Assembly: GCF_016405855.1 (NCBI RefSeq)
Contig: NZ_JAEFCA010000001.1
Location: 1,028,107 to 1,092,106 of the forward strand
DNA length: 64,000 nucleotides
Origin: Flavobacterium sp. IB48
GTDB taxonomy: Bacteria > Bacteroidota > Bacteroidia > Flavobacteriales > Flavobacteriaceae
Direction: 5' to 3'
Part shown: piece by piece, positions 26,621 to 34,459 of the stretch
Layout of the letters: each line of letters opens with the position of its first letter
Position numbering within the stretch: the first letter of the stretch is position 1
The notes under the pieces: model-generated
Told to the model about the DNA's origin: nothing
What the model saw: only the letters and a program-made list of their open reading frames with translations
Databases searched by the model: none
Program-made: the position numbers and the translations under genes

Positions 26621-26636
26621 ATCTAAAATTTTAAAT

Positions 26637-26987
26637 ATGGCTTTTGAAGAATTAAAAGAAAACACTGAAAAAGTTCAGGATCAAGCTAAAGAATACATTG
26701 AAAGTCATTTAGCTTATTACAAACTTTGGGGTTTTAAGGTTGCAATGAAATCAACAACTTTAATCTTTAAGTTTACTTTGATTTTATTGTGTTTCAGTAT
26801 GGTGATGATTTTTGGATCTTTCGCCGCAGCGTATGCTTTTGGTTCTTTGTTTGAAAGTAATGCTCTCGGATTTTTGACGGTAGGAGGAATCTATTTGGTA
26901 ATAACTATTTTGCTTTTCTTTATAAAAGACAAATTTGTTGAAGGACCAATTTTGGAGAAATTTTCAGAAATCTTTTTTAATGATTAA
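26637..26987 (+). CDS. Phage-holin-like (superfamily III type) membrane protein
   Basis: A 116-residue protein read from ATG 26637. The open frame extends upstream to 26583, but that part overlaps the terminator hairpin. There is a short amphipathic N-terminus, then two adjacent hydrophobic segments (about residues 43-72 and 78-100) and a charged tail, as in the putative actinobacterial holin-X / phage_holin_3_6 family that often sits next to YtxH genes. No evidence of prophage is present, so the name reflects fold only. The next gene starts 2 bp after its stop. Confidence 0.7.
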   Translation: MAFEELKENTEKVQDQAKEYIESHLAYYKLWGFKVAMKSTTLIFKFTLILLCFSMVMIFGSFAAAYAFGSLFESNALGFLTVGGIYLVITILLFFIKDKFVEGPILEKFSEIFFND

Positions 26988-26989
26988 TT

Positions 26990-27244
26990 ATGGAAAGAAA
27001 AAAATACTCTTCGTATGCTGAGATTGAAAGAGATCTAGAAATTTTGAAATTGGAAAAAGAAATCAATTATCAGAAATTGGTTTTGAGTTTTCAGAAAACA
27101 AAGGAAAGTATCACACCGCAAAATATTGTAAATGGTTTCATTTCATCTTACACAGATTACTTTTCAAATTCTTATGTAAAAATTCTACAGACCATTTTAC
27201 CGTATGTAATAGGTTGGTTCATAAATAGAAAAAGAGGCGATTAA
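26990..27244 (+). CDS. Small DUF6327-like protein
   Basis: An 84-residue protein: charged helical N-terminus (KKYSSYAEIERDLEILKLEKEINY) and a hydrophobic C-terminus (ILPYVIGWFINRK). The pattern fits the small flavobacterial family annotated DUF6327, found after YtxH and holin-like genes; that name is from memory and not certain. It is translationally close to the upstream gene (2 bp), and the terminator hairpin overlaps its stop codon. Confidence 0.65.
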   Translation: MERKKYSSYAEIERDLEILKLEKEINYQKLVLSFQKTKESITPQNIVNGFISSYTDYFSNSYVKILQTILPYVIGWFINRKRGD

Positions 27245-27256
27245 GCCTCTTTTTTA
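27231..27256 (+). terminator. Terminator overlapping the stop codon of the third gene
   Basis: Stem AAAGAGGC / GCCTCTTT with the TAA in the loop, followed by a T run. Confidence 0.75.
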
Positions 27257-27264
27257 TTTTTAAA

Positions 27265-28248
27265 TTATTGTTGAACATCTGGTTGAACATCATCTTCATA
27301 ACCAGATTGTCTGTGAGTTGGTTTTGGTTTTTCAATTTTCTTGTTTCCTTTTTTCATCATTTCGCCCACTTGGTTTGAAGCCGTAAAAGAAGCAACCATG
27401 TTATTTAGCATATCGCTTCCGGCTTGTGGAGAATTCGGAAGAAGAATTAAATTTGAGTTTGTATCAGAACCAATAGATTGTAAAGTATCATAATGTTGAG
27501 TAACTACAATTAGGGCAGAAGCTTCTTGAGAATTAATACCGACATTGTTCAAAACTTCAACACTTTCTACAAGACCTCTTGCAATTTCACGACGCTGATC
27601 TGCAATACCTTGACCTTGTAAACGTTTACTTTCTGCTTCAGCTTTTGCTTTTGCAACGATTCTAATTCTTGAACTTTCTGCTTCAAATTCAGCTGCAGTT
27701 TTTTCTCTATCAGCTGCGTTGATTCTGTTCATTGCATTTTTTACCTGAATGTCCGGATCAATATCAGTAACCAAAGTATTGATAATATCATATCCGTAAG
27801 TTGACATTGCTTCGTTCAATTCACGTTTTACTGCAACCGCAATATCATCTTTTCTTTCAAAAACGTCATCCAATTTTAGTTTCGGAACTTCGGCACGAAC
27901 TACGTCAAATACATAAGAAGTAATTTGATCATGCGGATATTCTAATTTATAAAATGCTTCATACACTTTATTTTGAATCACTTTGAACTGAACTGAAACT
28001 TTCATTTTGATGAAAACGTTGTCTCTAGTTTTAGTTTCGATGATAACATCTAGTTGCTGAATTTTAAGATTTACTCTTCCGGCCAATCTATCAACCATCG
28101 GAATTTTAAGTTGTAATCCTGAATTTCTTACACTCTGAAATTTTCCAAATCGTTCGATAATTACGGAAGATTGTTGTTTCACAGTAAAGAACGACGACAT
28201 GAAAATGAAGAATGCCAATACTAAAAAGATAATAAATGCTGTACTCAT
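27265..28248 (-). CDS. SPFH/Band 7 domain protein (paraslipin-like)
   Basis: A 327-residue protein: one N-terminal membrane helix (about residues 4-22), then the SPFH domain (SSVIIERFGKFQSVRNSGLQ through about residue 190, with DNVFIKMKVSVQFKV), an Ala/Glu-rich coiled-coil (AADREKTAAEFEAESSRIR) and a C-terminal tail rich in Pro/Asn/Gln. It is the paraslipin/QmcA-type subgroup, expected to form membrane microdomain scaffolds. It is transcribed downstream of gltX on the minus strand, convergent with the YtxH operon. Confidence 0.9.
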   Translation of the reverse strand: MSTAFIIFLVLAFFIFMSSFFTVKQQSSVIIERFGKFQSVRNSGLQLKIPMVDRLAGRVNLKIQQLDVIIETKTRDNVFIKMKVSVQFKVIQNKVYEAFYKLEYPHDQITSYVFDVVRAEVPKLKLDDVFERKDDIAVAVKRELNEAMSTYGYDIINTLVTDIDPDIQVKNAMNRINAADREKTAAEFEAESSRIRIVAKAKAEAESKRLQGQGIADQRREIARGLVESVEVLNNVGINSQEASALIVVTQHYDTLQSIGSDTNSNLILLPNSPQAGSDMLNNMVASFTASNQVGEMMKKGNKKIEKPKPTHRQSGYEDDVQPDVQQ

Positions 28249-28318
28249 GGTTATTTAGTTTAATTTATGAATTTTGGTAAATTACGAAAATTCTTCTAAA
28301 AAGGAATTACCAAACATT

Positions 28319-28363
28319 AAAAAAACGCTAAGAACATTTGGTCGATGTTTCTTAGCGTTTCTA
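28319..28363 (-). terminator. Terminator of gltX
   Basis: Long hairpin (AAAACGCTAAGAA paired with TTCTTAGCGTTT, short loop) with T residues on the minus strand, about 20 bp past the gltX stop. Confidence 0.7.
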
Positions 28364-28383
28364 TTTTTGAATGAAATTTTTAA

Positions 28384-29889
28384 TTATAAAGTTTCAATTG
28401 CTTTCTGGATTCTAGAAATAGTTTCTTCTTTTCCAATGATTTCAACAATGTCAAATAGGTGAGGACCTTTTAGAGCTCCAACTAAACTTAGACGGAAAGG
28501 TTGCATTACTTTACCCATTCCGATTTCGTTTTTGGTTAACCAATCTTTTACGATTGCTTCAATATTTGCAGAAGTAAAATCTTCGATATTTTCTAAAACA
28601 GAAATCAGTTCTTGCATTAAAGTAGGAGTTTCTTCTTTCCAGTTTTTACTTGCTTTCTCATCATATGATGTTGGCGCTTGGAAAAAGAAATCAGTTAAAT
28701 CCCAAAATTCAGAAACGAAATTTGCTCTTTCTTTGATAAGTGATACAATGCGAGTTGTCACTTCGAGCGGAGTCGAGAAGCCTTTTTCTTCTAAAATAGG
28801 AGAGAAGGTTTTTGCTAAATCAGCATCATTTTGTTTTACTAAATATTGGTGGTTGAACCATTTATTTTTCTCTGGATCAAATTTTGCTCCAGCTTTGTGA
28901 ACTCTGTTCAAGTCAAAAGCTTCTGCTAATTCTTCTAAAGAAAATAATTCTTTATCAGTTCCATCATTCCATCCTAAAAGAGCAAGGAAGTTTACAACAG
29001 CTTCTGGGAAAAATCCTTTTTCTCTATAACCAGATGAAACACCTTCTTCAGTTTTCCATTCTAAAGGAAATACTGGGAATCCCATTTTGTCTCCATCTCT
29101 TTTTGATAATTTTCCATTTCCAACTGGTTTCAAAATCAAAGGTAAGTGAGCAAATTCTGGAGCTTCCCAACCAAATGCTTTGTATAATAAAACGTGAAGA
29201 GGCATAGAAGGCAACCATTCTTCACCACGAATTACATGTGAAGTTTCCATCAAATGATCATCAACAATATTCGCTAAATGGTACGTTGGCATTCCGTCAC
29301 TTTTGAATAAAACTTTATCATCCAAAAGATTAGTTTCAAACTTAACATCACCACGAATGATATCTTTCAAATGTAAAGTTTCATCAACCGGAGTTTTAAA
29401 ACGAATTACATAATGTTCTCCATTTGCAATTCTTTTAGCAGTTTCTTCTGCAGAAATTACCAATGATGTATCTAGTTTTTCACGATTGTGGTGATTGTAA
29501 ATAAATGTTTTTCCTTCAGCTTCGTGTTGTTTTCTATGTGCATCCAAAGCTTCAGGAGTATCAAAAGCATAATATGCCCAACCAGAATTTATCAACTGAT
29601 CTGCATATTGTTGGTATAAATCTTTACGTTCGCTTTGTCTGTATGGACCAAATTTTTCATTTTTCCCAACTGTTTCTTCAGGAGCAATTCCTAACCATTC
29701 AAGAGCTTCCATAATGTAAGCCTCTGCACCTGGAACAAAACGAGTCTGATCTGTATCTTCAATTCTCAGATAAAAAACACCATTATGTTTTTTTGCAAAT
29801 AAATAATTAAATAGGGCAGTACGAACTCCGCCAATATGTAACGGTCCAGTCGGACTTGGTGCAAAACGCACACGAACTTGCTTTGACAT
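28384..29889 (-). CDS. gltX: Glutamyl-tRNA synthetase
   Basis: A 501-residue class I synthetase: RFAPSPTGPLHIGGVRTALFNY at residues 7-28 (HIGH region) and KLSKRDGD near residue 260 (KMSKS region), with a GluRS-type C-terminal helical anticodon domain. It charges tRNA-Glu (in this lineage GlnRS is also present, so it is probably discriminating). The segment encoding GFSTPLEVTT (about residue 370-380) is a copy of a flavobacterial intergenic palindrome carried in frame (see findings). A minus-strand -7 box lies just upstream and a terminator follows. Confidence 0.95.
   Translation of the reverse strand: MSKQVRVRFAPSPTGPLHIGGVRTALFNYLFAKKHNGVFYLRIEDTDQTRFVPGAEAYIMEALEWLGIAPEETVGKNEKFGPYRQSERKDLYQQYADQLINSGWAYYAFDTPEALDAHRKQHEAEGKTFIYNHHNREKLDTSLVISAEETAKRIANGEHYVIRFKTPVDETLHLKDIIRGDVKFETNLLDDKVLFKSDGMPTYHLANIVDDHLMETSHVIRGEEWLPSMPLHVLLYKAFGWEAPEFAHLPLILKPVGNGKLSKRDGDKMGFPVFPLEWKTEEGVSSGYREKGFFPEAVVNFLALLGWNDGTDKELFSLEELAEAFDLNRVHKAGAKFDPEKNKWFNHQYLVKQNDADLAKTFSPILEEKGFSTPLEVTTRIVSLIKERANFVSEFWDLTDFFFQAPTSYDEKASKNWKEETPTLMQELISVLENIEDFTSANIEAIVKDWLTKNEIGMGKVMQPFRLSLVGALKGPHLFDIVEIIGKEETISRIQKAIETL
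28757..28782. repeat. Palindromic intergenic-type repeat inside gltX
   Basis: GTCACTTCGAGCGGAGTCGA followed by GAAGCC: an imperfect palindrome of a type known to be common between genes in Flavobacteriia. It lies in frame in the gltX coding sequence. Confidence 0.65.
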
Positions 29890-29906
29890 TTGTTTAAATT
29901 TTGTTG

Positions 29907-29914
29907 CAAAGATA
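29907..29914 (-). promoter_or_regulatory. -7 element TATCTTTG for gltX
   Basis: TAnnTTTG match on the minus strand, 18 bp upstream of the gltX ATG. Confidence 0.55.
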
Positions 29915-29921
29915 CGATATT

Positions 29922-30000
29922 AGTCAAAAGCCAAAAGTCGAAAGTTTGAAAGGTTTTTAGCTGTGTGCTAAACTTTTGACTTTCGACTTTTGACTTTCAG
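29922..30000. repeat. Intergenic inverted repeat (GTCGAAAGT type)
   Basis: Imperfect inverted arms made of AAAAGTCGAAAGT units face each other across about 20 bp in the 163-bp gltX / DUF4175 gap. Forms a long hairpin. Confidence 0.6.
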
Positions 30001-30052
30001 ACTTATTGTTATAATTACTACTTTTATAGGTTATAATTAAAATAGATTTATT

Positions 30053-33000
30053 TTGAAAACATCATCTGCAATATATCAAAAGTTAGAGGCTTTCATTAAG
30101 AAATATTATACCAACGAACTGATAAAAGGGATATTACTTTTTACCGGTTTTGGATTATTATATTTTCTATTTACGCTTTTTGTGGAGTACTTTCTTTGGT
30201 TAAAACCATTAGGAAGAACTTTTCTATTTTGGTTATTTGTCGGAGTTGAAGTTTTCCTTTTAGTCCGTTTAATTCTTTTTCCTTTGTTCAAGTTGTTCAA
30301 ACTTCAAAAGGGAATTGATTATAGTCAGGCTTCAAAAATTATTGGAAATCATTTTACAGAAGTGAGTGATAAGCTTACTAACTTTTTGCAATTGTCTTCT
30401 GAAAATAATTCAGAAAGTTCAGAATTAGTTCTAGCTTCAATTGAGCAAAAAGCAAATTCACTGCAGCCAATTCCTTTTGGAAATGCCATCAATTTTAAAG
30501 CTAATAAAAAGTATTTACCATTGGCTTTAGTTCCAATTTTACTTTTTGCTGTGTTTTATATTTCAGGAAATAGTAATATTATTTCTCAAAGTTTGAATAG
30601 AGTAGTGCATTTTAATTCTGCATTTTTACCGCCAGCTCCTTTCAAGTTTGTGGTTTTGAATTCGAATTTACAAGCTGAACAGAATAAAGATTTCGTTATC
30701 AAAATGGAATCTGTTGGAAATGTAGTTCCAGAAAATGTTACGATTCATATTGGCAATGAAAGCTATTTTATGGAATCTTCTCAACCTGGAAAGTTTGAAT
30801 TTAAAGTGGAGAAACCAGCTGAGAATATTCAATTTTCTTTTGAAGGAAATTCGGTAGTTTCAGAAGAATACGAATTGAAAGTTATCACAGTTCCATCTAT
30901 TGCAAACTTCGAAATGGTTTTAAATTTTCCTTCTTATCTAAAGAAAAAATCAGAGACAATTCAAGGAACTGGAAATGCAATTGTACCTGAAGGAACGACC
31001 GTAACTTGGAAAATGAATACCAAATCTACACAAGAAATTGAATGGAAAAGAGACAATGAAGTATTTAAGTTCAATAAGGTTGAAAATGATTTTAAATTGA
31101 GTAAAAATATTAGTCAAAATACAGAATATCAAATTCTTACGTCTAATGATAAGGTTAAAAACTACGAAAAACTAGATTATCAGCTGTCTGTAATCAAAGA
31201 TCAGTTTCCAACTATAAATGTGGGGCCAGCGCCAGACAGTTTGAAGCTAGACAAGAACTATATTCTAGGAAGATTGGGTGATGACTACGGACTTTCGAAA
31301 TTGCAAATTGTATACTACGAACGTAATAAACCTCAATCTGTTAAGCGTGGAAACATTCCTGTTAAGACTGGAGTATTTGATCAGTTTGTTTTTAATTTTC
31401 CAAGTAACCTTCCAGTAGAAGAAGGAGTTTCATACGAGTACTATTTTGAAGTTTTTGATAACGATGCACCACATGGTTTTAAGAGTACAAAGTCTTCTAC
31501 GTTTTCAGATCGTGTAGCTACAACAGATGAAATTCAGGATCAAGAATTACAACAGCAAAATCAAAACATCAATAGTTTATCTAAATCTTTGAAGAACCAA
31601 ACAAAGCAGATTTCAGAAATGGATAAGCTTCAAAATACAGGAAAAGAAAAAGATAATTTAGAGTTTAAAGATCAGCAGAAGATTGATGATTTTATCAAAC
31701 GTCAGAAACAACAAGACGAAATGATGAAACAGTTTTCTGAAAAAATGAATCAGAATTTAGATAAGTTTAAAGACGATAAGAAAGATAAAACTGCTGATGA
31801 TTTGCAAAAGCGTTTAGATAATGCACAGAAAGATTTAGAAAAAAATCAAAAATTATTAGATGAATTGAAGAACCTGAATGATAAATTAAACAGTGAAGAA
31901 CTGTTTGATAAGATGGAAAAGTTCAAGCAAATTAGTAAAAACCAATCTCGTAATCTAGAACAATTGGTTGAGTTAACCAAACGTTTTTATGTTTCAAAGA
32001 AAGCAGAACAGGTTGCTGAGAAATTAAATAAACTGTCAGAACAACAGGAACAGTTATCAAATAAAGAGAAAGAAAATACTAAAGAAAAACAGGATGAAAT
32101 CAATAAATCTTTTGATAAAATTCAGGAAGATTTAAAAGATTTGAAAGAGGAAAACAAGACCTTAAAGAAACCTTTGGATATTCCATCAGATGCTTCTAAA
32201 GAGAAAGACGTAGACAATGATCTTAATAAAGCTTCTGAAGAATTAAGTAAAAAGAATACTTCTGGAGCTAAACCAAAACAGAAAAGTGCTGCAAAGAAAA
32301 TGAAGTCTATGGCTCAAGAAATGCAGAGTGAAATGGAAGGTGGAGAACAGGAACAATTGGAAGAAGATGTAGCAATGCTTCGTCAGATTCTAGATAATCT
32401 TTTAGCTTATTCTTTATCACAAGAAGATGTGATGAAACAGTTTAAAGCAATGAAATTAGGTTCTTCTACATTTACAAAAAACATCAAGATTCAACAGAAT
32501 TTGAAACAGCAGTTTAGACATGTTGATGATAGTTTGTTTGCACTTTCATTACGTAACCCAAAGGTAGCAGAAGACGTAACTAAAGAAATTGGAAACGTTC
32601 AATACAACATGGATAAGGCTATAGAAACTTTAACCGATGTTCAGATTCCAAGAGGAGTTTCACACCAACAATATGCAGTTTCATCAGCCAATAAGTTAGC
32701 CGATTTTTTAAGTGATTTATTGAATAACATGCAGATGTCAATGTCTAAACCGGGAGCGGGGAAACCTAAACCTGGAGACGGACAAGGAATGCAATTGCCA
32801 GATATTATTCAGAAACAAAAAGGACTTGCTGATAAGATGAAAGAAGGTATGAAACCTGGACAGCAATCTGGAGATAAACCTGGAGAAGGTAAAGATGGAA
32901 AATCTGGGCAGGGACAAAATGGGCAAGGAAAAGATGGTCAGGGTAAAGAAGGACAAGGTAACAAAAGTGGAGATAAAGGTTCTTCGGGTAAAGATGGAAA

Positions 33001-33454
33001 GAATGGAAATGGAGAGAAGAACGGTAATGAAGGAGAAGATGGAGAAGGAGATGCTGAAGCTATAATGGAGATTTACAAAGAGCAAGTTAAACTTCGTGAA
33101 GCTCTTCAAAAAGAATTAGCAAAGAAAGGTTTAGACTCTCAAGGTAAATCTGTAATAGACCAAATGAAACAATCTGAAAAGCAGATTTTAAACAAAGGAT
33201 TTAAGAATGAGAACCTGCAACGTATATTGAATATTCAGCAAGAATTATGGAAATTGAATAACGCAGTTCAGCAACAAGGTCAAGATACACAAAGACAATC
33301 TGAAACTAATAAGGCTGAATTTACTAATCGTTCCAATGCTTTGCCAAGTTCACTATTGGAATATTTAAACAGTGTAGAGATATTAAACAGACAATCACTA
33401 CCTTTGCGATCGAATTTTAATCAAAAAGTTCAAGAATACTTTAATACAAAATGA
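30053..33454 (+). CDS. DUF4175 family large membrane-anchored protein
   Basis: A 1133-residue protein beginning at TTG 30053. The stop at 30038 is only five codons upstream and no earlier ATG exists, and the first membrane helices (about residues 22-75, and 155-175) would be lost with any downstream ATG. The rest is extracytoplasmic: beta-rich region (~190-490), long Gln/Lys/Glu coiled-coil (~495-860), a collagen-like G-x-x stretch with repeated GKDGKxGQG (about 905-1000) and a helical C-terminus. It is the conserved DUF4175 protein of Bacteroidetes, function unknown. Its stop overlaps the ybeY start by 4 bp. Confidence 0.85.
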   Translation: MKTSSAIYQKLEAFIKKYYTNELIKGILLFTGFGLLYFLFTLFVEYFLWLKPLGRTFLFWLFVGVEVFLLVRLILFPLFKLFKLQKGIDYSQASKIIGNHFTEVSDKLTNFLQLSSENNSESSELVLASIEQKANSLQPIPFGNAINFKANKKYLPLALVPILLFAVFYISGNSNIISQSLNRVVHFNSAFLPPAPFKFVVLNSNLQAEQNKDFVIKMESVGNVVPENVTIHIGNESYFMESSQPGKFEFKVEKPAENIQFSFEGNSVVSEEYELKVITVPSIANFEMVLNFPSYLKKKSETIQGTGNAIVPEGTTVTWKMNTKSTQEIEWKRDNEVFKFNKVENDFKLSKNISQNTEYQILTSNDKVKNYEKLDYQLSVIKDQFPTINVGPAPDSLKLDKNYILGRLGDDYGLSKLQIVYYERNKPQSVKRGNIPVKTGVFDQFVFNFPSNLPVEEGVSYEYYFEVFDNDAPHGFKSTKSSTFSDRVATTDEIQDQELQQQNQNINSLSKSLKNQTKQISEMDKLQNTGKEKDNLEFKDQQKIDDFIKRQKQQDEMMKQFSEKMNQNLDKFKDDKKDKTADDLQKRLDNAQKDLEKNQKLLDELKNLNDKLNSEELFDKMEKFKQISKNQSRNLEQLVELTKRFYVSKKAEQVAEKLNKLSEQQEQLSNKEKENTKEKQDEINKSFDKIQEDLKDLKEENKTLKKPLDIPSDASKEKDVDNDLNKASEELSKKNTSGAKPKQKSAAKKMKSMAQEMQSEMEGGEQEQLEEDVAMLRQILDNLLAYSLSQEDVMKQFKAMKLGSSTFTKNIKIQQNLKQQFRHVDDSLFALSLRNPKVAEDVTKEIGNVQYNMDKAIETLTDVQIPRGVSHQQYAVSSANKLADFLSDLLNNMQMSMSKPGAGKPKPGDGQGMQLPDIIQKQKGLADKMKEGMKPGQQSGDKPGEGKDGKSGQGQNGQGKDGQGKEGQGNKSGDKGSSGKDGKNGNGEKNGNEGEDGEGDAEAIMEIYKEQVKLREALQKELAKKGLDSQGKSVIDQMKQSEKQILNKGFKNENLQRILNIQQELWKLNNAVQQQGQDTQRQSETNKAEFTNRSNALPSSLLEYLNSVEILNRQSLPLRSNFNQKVQEYFNTK

Positions 33455-33870
33455 TAAATTTTAATTACGAAACAGATTTTACTTTAGGAGACGAGCAGGC
33501 TTTTAGTGACTGGCTTAGTGCTGTAATTGTTTCTGAAAATAAGAACGAAGGAGAAATCAATTATATATTTTGTGATGATGAGTATCTTCATAAAATTAAT
33601 GTAGAATATTTAGATCACGACACTTTAACTGATATAATTAGTTTTGATTATTCAGTTGGTAACGAGTTAAATGGAGATATTTTTGTTTCTGTAGAACGCG
33701 TTGCAGATAATGCAAAAGACTTCAATGTTTCATTTGCTGAAGAACTTAAAAGAGTGCTATCTCATGGTATACTACATTACTGTGGATACAAAGATAAGTC
33801 AGAGGAAGAAGCTCAATTAATGAGACAGAAGGAAGAAGAGAAAATGAAGATGTTTCACGTGGAACAGTAA
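33451..33870 (+). CDS. ybeY: Endoribonuclease YbeY (rRNA maturation factor)
   Basis: A 139-residue UPF0054 protein. The start overlaps the stop of the upstream gene (ATGA). The metal site is read from LSHGILHYCGYKDKSEEE; the first two His match the H-G-x-L-H family motif, while the third position is KD instead of DH, a Bacteroidetes-type variant. It acts in 16S rRNA 3' maturation and ribosome quality control. The last residues, FHVEQ, are encoded by the first parS-like site at 33851-33866, so the C-terminus has been shaped by DNA binding-site sequence. Confidence 0.92.
   Translation: MINFNYETDFTLGDEQAFSDWLSAVIVSENKNEGEINYIFCDDEYLHKINVEYLDHDTLTDIISFDYSVGNELNGDIFVSVERVADNAKDFNVSFAEELKRVLSHGILHYCGYKDKSEEEAQLMRQKEEEKMKMFHVEQ
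33851..33866. promoter_or_regulatory. parS site 1, TGTTTCACGTGGAACA
   Basis: 16-bp palindrome, match to the ParB-binding parS consensus TGTTNCACGTGAAACA with G in place of A at one half-site position. It lies in the ybeY coding sequence. Confidence 0.8.
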
Positions 33871-33892
33871 TTAAACATCTTTTTTATATATA

Positions 33893-33908
33893 TGTTCCAC
33901 GTGAAACG
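33893..33908. promoter_or_regulatory. parS site 2, TGTTCCACGTGAAACG
   Basis: Matches the parS consensus except the last base; 42 bp from site 1. Confidence 0.85.
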
Positions 33909-33932
33909 TTTTGGATTTTTAAATTTTTATAA

Positions 33933-33948
33933 CGTTCCACGTGAAACA
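33933..33948. promoter_or_regulatory. parS site 3, CGTTCCACGTGAAACA
   Basis: Matches the parS consensus except the first base; 40 bp from site 2. Confidence 0.85.
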
Positions 33949-33977
33949 TATCCGAAGAAAATGAAAGAATTTTGTAG

Positions 33978-33993
33978 CGTTCCACGTGGAACG
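33978..33993. promoter_or_regulatory. parS site 4, CGTTCCACGTGGAACG
   Basis: Perfect palindrome with a CACGTG core; 45 bp from site 3. Confidence 0.8.
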
Positions 33994-34025
33994 TTAATAT
34001 AAGAAATTCGAATAAAGGATTAAAT

Positions 34026-34041
34026 CGTTCCACGTGGAACG
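34026..34041. promoter_or_regulatory. parS site 5, CGTTCCACGTGGAACG
   Basis: Same 16-mer as site 4; 48 bp from it. Confidence 0.8.
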
Positions 34042-34077
34042 ATTTTTTAAGTTTGAATTTAAAAGAAAAAGAATGGA

Positions 34078-34093
34078 TGTTTCACGTGGAACA
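34078..34093. promoter_or_regulatory. parS site 6, TGTTTCACGTGGAACA
   Basis: Same 16-mer as site 1; 52 bp from site 5. Confidence 0.8.
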
Positions 34094-34126
34094 TGATCTT
34101 AAAATGTTCTTTTGGAAGTTTAGAAA

Positions 34127-34142
34127 TGTTTCACGTGAAACA
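34127..34142. promoter_or_regulatory. parS site 7, TGTTTCACGTGAAACA
   Basis: Exact palindrome matching the parS consensus at every position; 49 bp from site 6. Confidence 0.9.
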
Positions 34143-34166
34143 TTTATTGTAAAGATTCTGTTTCGG

Positions 34167-34260
34167 AGTTCTGATTTGAAAGTTCTGATTTGAAAGTTCT
34201 GATTTGAAAGTTCTGTTTGAAAGTTCTGTTTGAAAGTTCTGTTTGAAAGTTCTGTTTGAA
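34167..34260. repeat. Tandem repeat: three 14-bp then four 13-bp units
   Basis: AGTTCTGATTTGAA x3 followed by AGTTCTGTTTGAA x4, with no mismatches. It fills the otherwise longer gap between parS sites 7 and 8. Confidence 0.95.
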
Positions 34261-34274
34261 AGTAAATAAAAAGA

Positions 34275-34290
34275 TGTTCCACGTGAAACG
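34275..34290. promoter_or_regulatory. parS site 8, TGTTCCACGTGAAACG
   Basis: Same 16-mer as site 2; 148 bp from site 7. Confidence 0.85.
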
Positions 34291-34330
34291 TTTTTATTTG
34301 TTTTCTGAATTTGAAGATATCAGTTTACAG

Positions 34331-34371
34331 GTTTCAGTTTGAACTTGAAACTTGAAACTTGAAACCTGAAA
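34331..34371. repeat. Short tandem repeat of TTGAAAC-type units
   Basis: About five 7-bp units (TTGAAAC, with CTGAAAC variants) between parS sites 8 and 9. Confidence 0.7.
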
Positions 34372-34381
34372 CAAAAAAAAA

Positions 34382-34397
34382 AGTTCCACGTGGAACA
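34382..34397. promoter_or_regulatory. parS site 9, AGTTCCACGTGGAACA
   Basis: Palindromic CACGTG core with symmetric arms; 107 bp from site 8 and 63 bp upstream of the mnmG start. Confidence 0.8.
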
Positions 34398-34459
34398 AGA
34401 AAAATATAAATGTAATTCTAGAAACCGCGTTAGCGGTTTTTGGAGAATAATAAAACAAA

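Noticed and set aside
26583..26636. Upstream start for the holin-like gene
   Set aside because: These codons overlap the terminator-like hairpin and T run; ATG at 26637 begins a normal amphipathic N-terminus.
26637..26987. Prophage signal from the holin-like gene
   Set aside because: No lysis, structural or integrase genes nearby; this family of membrane proteins is common outside phages.
34082..34282. Minus-strand frame across parS sites and the tandem repeat
   Set aside because: Translates the tandem repeat and palindromes into Phe/Gln/Ser-rich units; no start signal or family.
33893..34397. Interpretation of the CACGTG palindromes as E-box-like transcription-factor operators
   Set aside because: The 16-bp arms, number, spacing and place near mnmG fit the ParB site much better than a regulator of ybeY or mnmG.
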